From an uncultured Pelagibacteraceae bacterium (GTDB lineage Bacteria; Pseudomonadota; Alphaproteobacteria; Pelagibacterales; Pelagibacteraceae), in contig CACCWT010000002.1 in NCBI GenBank assembly GCA_902549785.1, positions 3,803 through 67,802 on the forward strand: a DNA stretch of 64,000 nt. The letters are read 5' to 3'. The position numbers and the translations under genes were made by a program. Positions 34,059-41,976 of this stretch are shown piece after piece. Below the pieces are notes generated by a model, which had not been told where the DNA came from, ran no database searches, and saw only the letters and a program-made list of their open reading frames with translations. Within the stretch, counting starts at the first letter, position 1; each line of letters starts with the position of its first letter.

Positions 34059-35289
34059 TAATATAATTCATCATATCTAATGATGATTTTATACCATCTT
34101 CATGAAAACCATAACCAAAATAACTTCCACAAAATAAAATATTATTTTTATTTTGAATTAAATGTAGATCCTTTTGACTATTAATTGCTTTTTGATCAAA
34201 ATAAGGATGTGTAAATTGTACCCTTCTAATTATTTTTTCTTCAGGTATTTTCAAATAAGGATTCAATGTTAAAAATATATTTTTAGAAATATTCAGATTC
34301 TGCAATAAATTTAACCAATAAGTAATGGAATTTTGCTCGCTGTTTTCAGCCTTTATTGATGAATTCCAAGAACACCAAGCTTTATTATTTTTTGGCATGT
34401 AATTAATATCTTCATGAATAACCGCCTCATTTGTTTTATATTTAAAATTACTCAAAATCTTTTTTTCATTTTCATCTGGAGCTTCAATCATTGAAAGAGC
34501 TTGATCAGCATGTGTAGCTAGTACAACTTTGTCATAAGTAAAATACTCATTTTTATCACCATAATAAACCTGGACTCCAGATTGAATTCTTTTAATTTTA
34601 TTTATGTTATAATTTTTATAGTATTCGCCACTTATATTGCTCAGTATTTTATCTACATATGTTCTGCTTCTGTTTGAAACTGTAAACCATTGAGGTCTAT
34701 TTTTTAATTTAAAAAGACCATGATTTTGGAAAAATTTTAAAAAAAAACTTAAAGGCATTTGCTTTGCTTCATAAGGAGGCATTGACCATATTGCTGAAAC
34801 CATTGGAATAATATGAAATTTTATGAAATAGTCTGAAACATTTAATTTTTCTAAATATTTTCCTAAAGTAATATTCTCGGTAATTAAATTTTTGTTTTCA
34901 CTCTTTTTGTAAAAATCAATTATTGTAAAAAACATTTTTAAAAATTTTATATTTAATAGATTTAATTTATTGCTAAAAATTCCTGATATTCCTTTTCCAC
35001 AATATTCAATTTCTGAGTCTCTAACAGAAACTGAAAATGACATATTACTTTTTTCTATAGCTATGTTATTTTCTTCAAAAAAATTTATTAAATTTGGATA
35101 TGTTTTTTTATTGAATACAATGAAGCCTATATCTACAGGTATTATATTATCTTGAATTTTGATATCTATTGTATGGGAATGTCCACCAAAGTGATCTTCT
35201 TTTTCAAAAAGATCAACTTTATGATTTTTCGAAAGATAATATGCTGCACTTAGACCTGAAATACCAGACCCTATAATTGCTAATTTCAT
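34051..35289 (-). CDS. FAD-dependent amine-oxidase-like flavoprotein (cfa-associated)
   Basis: A 412-residue flavoprotein with the FAD loop IIGSGISGLSAAYYLS at the start and LFEKEDHFGGHSHTI after it. Further matches are VDIGFIVFNKKTYPNL near 55, VVLATHADQALSMI near 256, and the end ILFCGSYFGYGFHEDGIKSSLDM, which holds the C-terminal FAD contact. The family is annotated as NAD/FAD-binding or amine-oxidase-like and is coupled to DUF1365 and cfa. In Rhodobacter a neighbouring flavoprotein acts as an acyl-chain desaturase in furan fatty acid synthesis (recalled, not verified). Confidence 0.88.
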   Translation of the reverse strand: MKLAIIGSGISGLSAAYYLSKNHKVDLFEKEDHFGGHSHTIDIKIQDNIIPVDIGFIVFNKKTYPNLINFFEENNIAIEKSNMSFSVSVRDSEIEYCGKGISGIFSNKLNLLNIKFLKMFFTIIDFYKKSENKNLITENITLGKYLEKLNVSDYFIKFHIIPMVSAIWSMPPYEAKQMPLSFFLKFFQNHGLFKLKNRPQWFTVSNRSRTYVDKILSNISGEYYKNYNINKIKRIQSGVQVYYGDKNEYFTYDKVVLATHADQALSMIEAPDENEKKILSNFKYKTNEAVIHEDINYMPKNNKAWCSWNSSIKAENSEQNSITYWLNLLQNLNISKNIFLTLNPYLKIPEEKIIRRVQFTHPYFDQKAINSQKDLHLIQNKNNILFCGSYFGYGFHEDGIKSSLDMMNYINV

Positions 35290-36167
35290 TATTGAGGATT
35301 ATATTTATTTTCACCTTTAAATGATGAGACAAATTGTAGAAAAACTGCAAATATTATTATCCCGCCACCAATTAATACGTGAAATGATGGATTTTCATTT
35401 ACAAAAAGCCATGCCCACATAGGACCTAAAATTGCCTCTGTTAGCATAATTATACCAACCATTGCAGATAATGTTTTTTTAGCTCCAATTGTTATAAATA
35501 TAAAACCAAGCCCTATTTGAAATGTACCTGATAAAAATGCTAAAAATATATCGTACATAGATACAGAAATTTTAGTTGACGCTAAGAAACCAATAATCAT
35601 AGCAACTATACCTGCTACTAGTTGAAGAGGTACCATATCCACAGTCGGATACTTTCTTACAATTAAAATTAAAATTGCAAATGTAATAGGCATTACAAAA
35701 GCAACAATGTTTCCTGACATTTGACCACTTGAAAGGGTATTTCCAAGCATAAGTATTAAACCTGATATTGCTAAAATAATTGACGCTAGTGTAATTTTTG
35801 AAATTTTCTCTTTTAAAAAAAAATAACCAAAAATTGCTAAAAAAATTGTCTGCGTCTGGATAATAAAATTAGTATTGGCAACTGTAGTATTATACATGGC
35901 AAAAACATAACTACTAAAACCAATACCAAGAATAATACCTCCAATTAATCCTGGAATTCCTGATAAATAAATTTTGCTAAATACATTCTTTTTATAATTA
36001 AAAAATAAAAATATAGTTACAGTTATTATAAAAAAAACTTGTCTCCAGAATAGTATTTGCCATAAAGTTGATCCTTCAAACGATTTTACAATTAAACCTC
36101 CAAAACTAAGACAAAATGCTCCAAGAAAAATTAATAATGGTCCTGGTAATTTTGAAATTAAATTCAT
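35289..36167 (-). CDS. DMT superfamily permease (EamA domains)
   Basis: A 292-residue membrane protein with about ten hydrophobic segments: FLGAFCLSFGGLIVKSFE, LWQILFWRQVFFI, NTTVANTNFIIQTQTIFLAIFGYFFLKEKIS in repeat 1, and MLTEAILGPMWAWLFVNENPS in repeat 2. It overlaps pxpC by four bases (ATGA) and shares one base with the flavoprotein gene. It thus joins the oxoprolinase genes to the lipid-modification genes in one transcript. The substrate is unknown; 5-oxoproline or a related acid is one idea. Confidence 0.85.
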   Translation of the reverse strand: MNLISKLPGPLLIFLGAFCLSFGGLIVKSFEGSTLWQILFWRQVFFIITVTIFLFFNYKKNVFSKIYLSGIPGLIGGIILGIGFSSYVFAMYNTTVANTNFIIQTQTIFLAIFGYFFLKEKISKITLASIILAISGLILMLGNTLSSGQMSGNIVAFVMPITFAILILIVRKYPTVDMVPLQLVAGIVAMIIGFLASTKISVSMYDIFLAFLSGTFQIGLGFIFITIGAKKTLSAMVGIIMLTEAILGPMWAWLFVNENPSFHVLIGGGIIIFAVFLQFVSSFKGENKYNPQ

Positions 36168-37111
36168 TTAATTTTAGATATTAAATTTCGGGTTTCCATT
36201 TCATAAAGTTTGTAAATAGTTTCAGCGTCTTTTAAATTGATTTCTTTAAATTTTATTTTACTTCCGGGTGGTATTTGGACTAGCTTATCGTAATCAGCAC
36301 TTATAACAACTCCAATTTTAGGATAACCACCAATAGTTCCATGATCCGAAAGCATAACAATTGGGTCACCATCAGCTGTTATTTGAATCGTTCCTTTAAC
36401 TAATCCCTCAGATTTGATGTTTGTATATTTTATGTTTTCAATTTTTGGACCGTCTAATCTAATTCCCATTCTATCAGTCAATTTTGTTATTCTAAATTTT
36501 TCTTTAAAAAATAATTCTTTTGCGGTTTCGGAAAAATAATCAAAGTGTGGTCCTTTTATTACTCTAATATTTTCAATTTTTGAAACTATGTAATCTAATT
36601 TATTCGAAGAATATTTTTTTGTAATATTTTCTATTTTAATTATTTGATTTTTTTGTAATATTTTCCCATTGTTAGCACCAATTTCTGCTTTTGTATTTAC
36701 TGAGCAACTATCAAGATAAAAATCTATTTTAAATGATGCATTTATAGATAAATAACCATAAACAGATCTATTAGTGGATATAAGATCTAAACAATCATTA
36801 TTTTCTAAAACAAGATTTTGATAACAAACTCCTTCTTCTATTTTATTTTTTCTTAATATTTGAAAGTTTACATCACCAGTGACATTAATATAAACTTTAT
36901 CACCTTTGTATCTCAATTTTGGCCCTTGTAGTGCAAATTCTATAACAGGACTATTTTTTTTATTATTTGAAATAGCGTTAGCTATAACAAAATTTCTATT
37001 ATCCATCGCACCACTAAAAGGTATTCCTATATGATAGAAATTTTTTCTACCATTATCTTGGAAAGTTGAATTTATGCCAGGTCTCAAAACCTCAAAATAA
37101 TTTTCAGTCAT
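36164..37111 (-). CDS. pxpC: 5-oxoprolinase subunit PxpC (biotin-dependent carboxyltransferase-like)
   Basis: A 315-residue protein of the KipA/allophanate hydrolase subunit 2 type. Matches are EVLRPGINSTFQDNGRKNFYHIGIPFSGAMDNRNF at the start (cut here into its known blocks: TFQDNGR and GIPFSGAMD), IRVIKGPHFDYFS near 190, and IQITADGDPIVMLSDHGTIGGYPKIGVVI near 255-285. With PxpA and PxpB it hydrolyses 5-oxoproline to glutamate using ATP. The frame is open to 37162; I use the ATG at 37111, which overlaps pxpB by 8 bases and has GAGAAAA upstream. Confidence 0.9.
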   Translation of the reverse strand: MTENYFEVLRPGINSTFQDNGRKNFYHIGIPFSGAMDNRNFVIANAISNNKKNSPVIEFALQGPKLRYKGDKVYINVTGDVNFQILRKNKIEEGVCYQNLVLENNDCLDLISTNRSVYGYLSINASFKIDFYLDSCSVNTKAEIGANNGKILQKNQIIKIENITKKYSSNKLDYIVSKIENIRVIKGPHFDYFSETAKELFFKEKFRITKLTDRMGIRLDGPKIENIKYTNIKSEGLVKGTIQITADGDPIVMLSDHGTIGGYPKIGVVISADYDKLVQIPPGSKIKFKEINLKDAETIYKLYEMETRNLISKIK

Positions 37112-37778
37112 ATTTTTTCTCGAATTCTGATTTTGATATTTGAAAAAATGATATCGTATCACCTGGATTAATTAAGTTTGGTGAAGTGTTATTTTTATTG
37201 TCGAATATATCTAAAGGGGTTTTTCCAATTATGTTCCATCCACCAGGACTTTCAAATGTATAAATATTACAAAATTGTTCTGTTAATCCTATAGAGTTTT
37301 TTGGTACTTTAACCCTTGGAGTGTCTAGACGTCTAGCATGTAATGAACCATCCAAATCTCCCAAAAATGGCATACCAGCAATAAATCCTGTCATATAACA
37401 ATAATATTTTTTAGAAAAAAATTTTTTATAAATTTCCTCTTTGTCAAGATTTAACAATTTTTCTAATCTTTTTATATCAAGAGCAAAATTGTTGTCACAG
37501 CAGACAGGTATATTAATGAGATTACCTACATTCACTATTTCATTTTTGAAATTTAATTGTTCAACTTCTGTTTTAATTTTATCAAAGCTAGTAATGCTTA
37601 GGTCAAAACTAATTATCAATTTATTATAACTTGGTGTAATATTTGTAATACCAGGAATATTGCTTTTCTTTATATTTTTAAAAAATTGAATTACATTTAA
37701 ATTTATTTCCCTGTTTACATCATTTCCAAAGTCACAGTATAAAGCTGCGTCACCAAGATTTGATATATTTTTTATCAT
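37104..37778 (-). CDS. pxpB: 5-oxoprolinase subunit PxpB (KipI family)
   Basis: A 224-residue protein of the KipI/allophanate hydrolase subunit 1 family. It opens with ISNLGDAALYCDFG, continues with NITPSYNKLIISFD near 43, IPVCCDNNFALDI near 92, YYCYMTGFIAGMPFLGDLD near 127 and PRVKVPKNSIGLTEQFCNIYTFESPGGWNIIGKTPL near 155-190. It is the first gene of a long overlapping minus-strand chain that reaches 31582. Its start codon is only 27 bases from that of the divergent pxpA. Confidence 0.9.
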   Translation of the reverse strand: MIKNISNLGDAALYCDFGNDVNREINLNVIQFFKNIKKSNIPGITNITPSYNKLIISFDLSITSFDKIKTEVEQLNFKNEIVNVGNLINIPVCCDNNFALDIKRLEKLLNLDKEEIYKKFFSKKYYCYMTGFIAGMPFLGDLDGSLHARRLDTPRVKVPKNSIGLTEQFCNIYTFESPGGWNIIGKTPLDIFDNKNNTSPNLINPGDTISFFQISKSEFEKKYD

Positions 37779-37805
37779 GCCATGTTATACTTTAAGCCAT
37801 TAATT

Positions 37806-38579
37806 ATGGAAATTAATTTAAATTGCGATTTAGGTGAAAAATCAAAGCATCATTCAAATGAAAATGATCCTGAGTTACTAAAAATTGTAAATTCTGCTAA
37901 TGTGGCATGCGGATATCATGCAGGTGATGAGCAGACAATGCAAGAAGTAGTAAAAATTTCTAAAGAAAATAATGTTAGCATTGGAGCCCACCCATCATTT
38001 AATGATCCTGGAAATTTTGGACGTAAAAGAATGAACCTTTCGGCTAGCGAAATAAATAAACTAATTATTGATCAATATGAGATATTACAAAATATAGCTA
38101 GTCTACAAGGAGAAAAGGTTTCACATATTAAACCGCATGGTGCGTTGAATAATATGGCATGTGAGGACTTAGATCTAGCAACAACTTTAGCTAAATCAAT
38201 ATACCAAATTGATAAAGATATCATTTATTTAGTACCTACTGGTTCTAAAATGGAAATAGCAGCAAAAAAACTTAATATGAAAATTGCCTGTGAAATATTT
38301 GCCGACAGAAATTATGAAGATGATGGAACGCTAGTTTCTAGAACAAAAGACCATGCTTTAATAACAGATCCCACTCAAGCTAAAAATCATGTATTGAATA
38401 TGGTTAAAAACCAAACCCTTAATTGTCACAGTGGTAAACAAATACCTTGTGAAATTGACTCTGTCTGCATACATGGTGATAATATAAGCTCATTGGAAAC
38501 TGCAATGTTTGTAAAACAAAATTTATTAGAAAATAATTTAAATTTAAAACCTCTAAATAAAATGAGTAAATTTCTATGA
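37806..38579 (+). CDS. pxpA: 5-oxoprolinase subunit PxpA (LamB/YcsF family)
   Basis: A 257-residue protein with the full LamB/YcsF pattern: MEINLNCDLGE at the start, NSANVACGYHAGDEQTM near 32, VSIGAHPSFNDPGNFGR near 57, HIKPHGALNNMA near 106, EIFADRNYEDDGTLVSR near 165 and VCIHGDN near 220. It forms the ATP-dependent 5-oxoprolinase with PxpB and PxpC. An in-frame ATG at 37782 would add eight residues unlike the family, so 37806 is preferred. It overlaps the next gene by four bases (ATGA). Confidence 0.92.
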   Translation: MEINLNCDLGEKSKHHSNENDPELLKIVNSANVACGYHAGDEQTMQEVVKISKENNVSIGAHPSFNDPGNFGRKRMNLSASEINKLIIDQYEILQNIASLQGEKVSHIKPHGALNNMACEDLDLATTLAKSIYQIDKDIIYLVPTGSKMEIAAKKLNMKIACEIFADRNYEDDGTLVSRTKDHALITDPTQAKNHVLNMVKNQTLNCHSGKQIPCEIDSVCIHGDNISSLETAMFVKQNLLENNLNLKPLNKMSKFL

Positions 38580-39061
38580 AGATTTTAAAAATATATTTAA
38601 CCTTATTTTTACTTTTAACTTTTTCTGCTCAATCTTTTGCGGCTGGAACAAGTTCATCAGATAAAAAACCAAGTTATAAAAATGCAGTAAAATTGATTGA
38701 GGCTGCAAAAAAATATGAGTCGAAAGATAAAAAGGATAAAGCTTTAAAAAGATACAAAAAAGCCCAAAAGATTTTATTGGAATTAGATAAAAAAAAACCA
38801 TTACAGGCTGACACTTTGAATTATTTAGGTTTTACAACTAGAAAACTTGGAGATTTTGAAGCTGGAGAGAAATATTACTTACTAGGTTTACAAGTTGAAC
38901 CAAATCATGTTGGAATAAATGAATACTTAGGTGAATTATATGTCGTTACAAATAGAATAGATTTGGCAAAAGAAAGACTAGAAGTTTTAAAAAGTTGTAA
39001 TTGCGAAGAGTATCAGGAATTAAAAGAAATTATAGACGGATCAAAAAAATCAAAATATTAG
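38576..39061 (+). CDS. Exported TPR-repeat protein
   Basis: A 161-residue protein with a signal peptide (residues 1-22, ending SFA|AG). Two to three tetratricopeptide repeats follow: AKKYESKDKKDKALKRYKKAQKILL near 39, TLNYLGFTTRKLGDFEAGEKYYLLGLQVEP near 76-106, and HVGINEYLGELYVVTNRIDLAKERLEVL near 108-136. CNC at about 141-143 adds two cysteines. It would act as a periplasmic protein-binding scaffold. It overlaps pxpA by four bases, but a functional link is not evident. Confidence 0.8.
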   Translation: MKILKIYLTLFLLLTFSAQSFAAGTSSSDKKPSYKNAVKLIEAAKKYESKDKKDKALKRYKKAQKILLELDKKKPLQADTLNYLGFTTRKLGDFEAGEKYYLLGLQVEPNHVGINEYLGELYVVTNRIDLAKERLEVLKSCNCEEYQELKEIIDGSKKSKY

Positions 39062-40368
39062 TTTATATTTTGAATCATTTGCTCAGGCATCCATAAGGCT
39101 ATTTGAGGAAACAAAACAATTAAGATTACCGCAAATATCATCAACAAGAATAACGGAAATGCACTTTTGGCGATGTAGCCCATATCTTTGTTAGCCATAC
39201 CTTGCAAAACAAATAAATTAAAACCAACTGGAGGGGTAATTTGAGCCATTTCAACAACTATAACTAAAAATATACCAAACCAAATCATATCAAAACCAGC
39301 CTGCCTAATCATAGGTTCGATAATAGCCATTGTAAGTACAACTGCTGATATTCCATCAAGAAACATTCCTAAAATTATATAAAAAATCATTAATACGAAA
39401 ATTAAAACATATGGTGATAATTCCATATTTTGTATCCAAATTGCTAGATTTCTAGGAAGGCCAGTAAATCCCATAGCGAGTGATAAAAATGTTGCTCCAG
39501 CTAGTATGAATGCAATCATGCACGAGGTTTTTGTTGCACCAAGTAAAGATTCTTTAAAAGTTTTTAAGTTTAAACTTTTTTGAAAATAAGAAAGTATTAA
39601 AGCTCCCACAACACCCAGAGATGCTGCTTCAGTTGCTGTTGCAATTCCAGTATAAATAGAGCCAATTACACCAAGGATTAATAAAATCACAGGTATTAAC
39701 TGTTTTGATTTACTTAATTTATTTAAAAATGAGTAATTTTCTTCAGTTAACGGCATTTTATTTTTATTTAACAAAGACCAAATGATTACATAGCCCATAA
39801 AAATCAGAGCAATCATTATTCCAGGAATTATTCCAGCTATAAATAGTTTAGCAATTGACTCTTGAACAGTTACTCCATAAATAATTAGAATAATTGAAGG
39901 GGGGATTAGTAATCCTAAAGTTCCAGAGCCCGCAAGACTTCCAAGTAAAATTTTTTCGGGATATTTTCTTTTTCTTAACTCTGGAATTGACATTTTTCCA
40001 ACTGTAGCGACTGTTGCAGCTGAGGATCCAGATATAGCTGCAAACAATGCACATCCGACAACATTGACATGTATTAATCCTCCAGGAAGTTTCTGTAACC
40101 AAGGAGCCAGTCCCTCAAATAAATTTTCAGATAATTTAGTCCTAAATAAAATTTCTCCCATCCATACAAAAAGAGGCAAAGCAGTCAGAGTCCATGATGA
40201 TGATGCACCCCAAATTGTTGTGGCCATCGCATCTCCAACTGGTCGAGAAGTAAATAAAATCATTCCAATAGAAGAAACACCAATCATGCTTACTGCTACC
40301 CATATTCCAGAGCTTAAAAAAAGTAGTAAAACTGTAATAAAAAAAATAGCTAATAAAATTTCAATCAT
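39058..40368 (-). CDS. dctM: TRAP transporter large permease subunit
   Basis: A 436-residue integral membrane protein with about twelve hydrophobic segments, of normal DctM length. Typical blocks are WTLTALPLFVWMGEILFRT near 57, GCALFAAISGSSAATVATVGKMSIPEL near 106, LAGSGTLGLLIPPSIILIIYGV near 144 and the late MAQITPPVGFNLFVLQGMA near 390. It forms the sodium-driven membrane unit with DctQ and takes substrate from the DctP-type binding protein encoded upstream. It overlaps dctQ by 8 bases. Confidence 0.95.
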   Translation of the reverse strand: MIEILLAIFFITVLLLFLSSGIWVAVSMIGVSSIGMILFTSRPVGDAMATTIWGASSSWTLTALPLFVWMGEILFRTKLSENLFEGLAPWLQKLPGGLIHVNVVGCALFAAISGSSAATVATVGKMSIPELRKRKYPEKILLGSLAGSGTLGLLIPPSIILIIYGVTVQESIAKLFIAGIIPGIMIALIFMGYVIIWSLLNKNKMPLTEENYSFLNKLSKSKQLIPVILLILGVIGSIYTGIATATEAASLGVVGALILSYFQKSLNLKTFKESLLGATKTSCMIAFILAGATFLSLAMGFTGLPRNLAIWIQNMELSPYVLIFVLMIFYIILGMFLDGISAVVLTMAIIEPMIRQAGFDMIWFGIFLVIVVEMAQITPPVGFNLFVLQGMANKDMGYIAKSAFPLFLLMIFAVILIVLFPQIALWMPEQMIQNIN

Positions 40369-40846
40369 TATTATTAATTTTTAAGATTAATAGATGAAAG
40401 GCACATATAAAAAAAAGTGTTGCTCCAATAGCAACGCTACATTGAGGTATCCATATTAAAATTTCATCAGCACCTTCACTTCTTTCCTCAAACTCGTATG
40501 AGATTTTTAACATTTTGATAAAATAATATGACATATAACCCGCAAATATTGTTGTGACGATTAAGCTCCAAACTTCTAAAAATTTTTTTTTAAAACCTGT
40601 AGACTTTTCTAAGAATAATGTGATTCTTATATGACCTCCATTTACGAATGTATATGAAAGAGCAAAAAAAGATGAGGCAGCCATACAATACCCTGAGTAT
40701 TCAGCTAACCCCCTTATGTAAAAACCGAAAATTCTAGATGCAATTCCGGTTAATATAAAAACTGCAATAAGAATTAAAAAAACTGCAGCTATATATCCTG
40801 AATAATTATAAATACTATTTAATGATTTATTTAATTTCTGTAACAT
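40361..40846 (-). CDS. dctQ: TRAP transporter small permease subunit
   Basis: A 161-residue membrane protein with four hydrophobic segments and DctQ-family features: YSGYIAAVFLILIAVFILTGIASRIF near 17-41, EYSGYCMAASSFFALSYTFVNGGHIRITLF near 49-78 and a final pair near 95-150. Its ATG directly follows the T-run of a perfect intrinsic terminator (CCTTTTTTATG on the coding strand), so it has no Shine-Dalgarno sequence. Expression must come from readthrough of that terminator or an internal promoter. Confidence 0.9.
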   Translation of the reverse strand: MLQKLNKSLNSIYNYSGYIAAVFLILIAVFILTGIASRIFGFYIRGLAEYSGYCMAASSFFALSYTFVNGGHIRITLFLEKSTGFKKKFLEVWSLIVTTIFAGYMSYYFIKMLKISYEFEERSEGADEILIWIPQCSVAIGATLFFICAFHLLILKINNND

Positions 40847-40878
40847 AAAAAAGGCTGTTTTTTTAAACAGCCTTTTTT
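40847..40878 (-). terminator. intrinsic terminator between dctP and dctQ
   Basis: A perfect 14-pair stem, AAAAAAGGCTGTTT with AAACAGCCTTTTTT, closes a four-base loop. On the minus strand it follows dctP by 12 bases and its T-run touches the dctQ start codon. It should stop most transcripts after the binding-protein gene, giving more DctP than permease. It is nearly symmetrical, so it could work in both directions, but only dctP transcription reaches it. Confidence 0.9.
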
Positions 40879-40890
40879 ATTATATTTTTT

Positions 40891-41862
40891 TTATTTGTAT
40901 GCGGCAAGTACACTAGCACCTGTTTTGCCAGCTTTTTTCTTCCATTCTTTTGCCATTTTTTTTCCAACTTTTTGGAAATGTTTTTCTAAATCAGCATTTA
41001 CTTTGCCAACTACCATTCCTGCAGCAGCTAGAGCTTTTTTATCTTCTATATTTCCAACTCTAGAAAGCATCCAACCTTTTTCTTCTGCAGCAGCAGCTTC
41101 TCTTTTAATTAGCATTTGAGTATCAGCATCTAGTTTATTCCAAGATCCTCTATGTGCAACAACCATATTTTTTGGGAACCAAGCGGCGATATCATAGAAA
41201 TATTTAACACCGTTCTCCCATATTTTGCTATTTTTACCAGTTGTTGGCGATGTAATCATACTTTCAACTGCTCCAGTTGAAAATGCTTGACTGATTTCAG
41301 CCGCTTCAATTTTAGTTGGAGCCATACCTGTAAGCTCTGCAATTCTAATTGTTGCAGAATTATAAGCTCTAAATTTTAAACCTTCTAGATCTGAAACGCT
41401 ATTGATTTCATTTTTGCTATATAGTCCTTGTGCAGGCCATGGCACAGCATATAAAAATACTAATCCTTTTTGGTTTAAACTTTCAATGATTGCTGGCTTT
41501 GAAGCTTGATAAAGTTTCATAGCATCGTCATATGAAGTTGCTAAAAAAGGTTGTGAGTCAATTTCAAGAATAGGGTCAACTTTTCCTAATGCTGACATAA
41601 ATCTTTCGCCCATCTGTGCTTGACCAGTTCTTACCGCTCTAAAGATTTCTCCACCTTTAAATAATGATCCCCCAGGATGTGTAACTATTGTAAGTTTTCC
41701 TCCACTTTTCTCTGAAACATTTTTAGCAAATTCTGCTGCATTTGCTGAGTGAAAGTTGCTCGCACCATAAGCTAAAGCCATATCCCACTTTTCAGAAGCA
41801 TTTACATTTGCTATTAACAAAACAGAAAATAAAATAGAAAACAAAGTTTTTAAAATTTTCAT
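40891..41862 (-). CDS. dctP: TRAP transporter substrate-binding protein (DctP family)
   Basis: A 323-residue periplasmic binding protein. The signal peptide covers residues 1-22 (ending NVNA). Family features are the start of the mature part KWDMALAYGASNFHSANAAEFAKNV, HPGGSLFKGGEIFRAVRTGQAQMG near 63, and LEGLKFRAYNS near 140, where the Arg is the usual anchor for the substrate carboxylate. This suggests an organic acid substrate. Its ribosome site AAGGAGG is the strongest in this part of the window, and an inverted repeat lies 22-42 bases before the start. Confidence 0.93.
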   Translation of the reverse strand: MKILKTLFSILFSVLLIANVNASEKWDMALAYGASNFHSANAAEFAKNVSEKSGGKLTIVTHPGGSLFKGGEIFRAVRTGQAQMGERFMSALGKVDPILEIDSQPFLATSYDDAMKLYQASKPAIIESLNQKGLVFLYAVPWPAQGLYSKNEINSVSDLEGLKFRAYNSATIRIAELTGMAPTKIEAAEISQAFSTGAVESMITSPTTGKNSKIWENGVKYFYDIAAWFPKNMVVAHRGSWNKLDADTQMLIKREAAAAEEKGWMLSRVGNIEDKKALAAAGMVVGKVNADLEKHFQKVGKKMAKEWKKKAGKTGASVLAAYK

Positions 41863-41884
41863 TAATCCTCCTTAATTTTTAAAA

Positions 41885-41904
41885 AATACATCTCATTATG
41901 TATT
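41885..41904 (-). promoter_or_regulatory. inverted repeat upstream of dctP
   Basis: AATACAT-N6-ATGTATT, a perfect 7-bp inverted repeat with a six-base gap, lies 22-42 bases before the dctP start. The size and spacing would suit a dimeric regulator of GntR or similar type, or a small hairpin in the 5' leader. No regulator gene is adjacent. The A/T-rich arms lower its significance. Confidence 0.45.
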
Positions 41905-41939
41905 ATTTATTAAATCAATAAAAATTTTCCCATGTTTTA

Positions 41940-41967
41940 TTGAAAAATTTGAAATTGTTACTATTAT
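41940..41967 (+). promoter_or_regulatory. candidate sigma70-type promoter of the terC-family gene
   Basis: TTGAAA (41940-41945), a 16-base spacer and TATTAT (41962-41967) match five of six consensus bases each. The predicted start of transcription, near 41974, is only a few bases before the TTG start codon at 41977. If both are right, the mRNA is leaderless or nearly so. Confidence 0.4.
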
Positions 41968-41976
41968 ATTGTTATC

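Noticed and set aside
40064..40384. 106-codon plus-strand frame opposite the dctM gene
   Set aside because: Antisense to a well-conserved TRAP permease and without recognisable features.
41863..41976. Riboswitch in the leader of dctP
   Set aside because: Only one short A/T inverted repeat is seen; no multi-stem conserved core resembling glycine, SAM or other SAR11 riboswitches could be traced.
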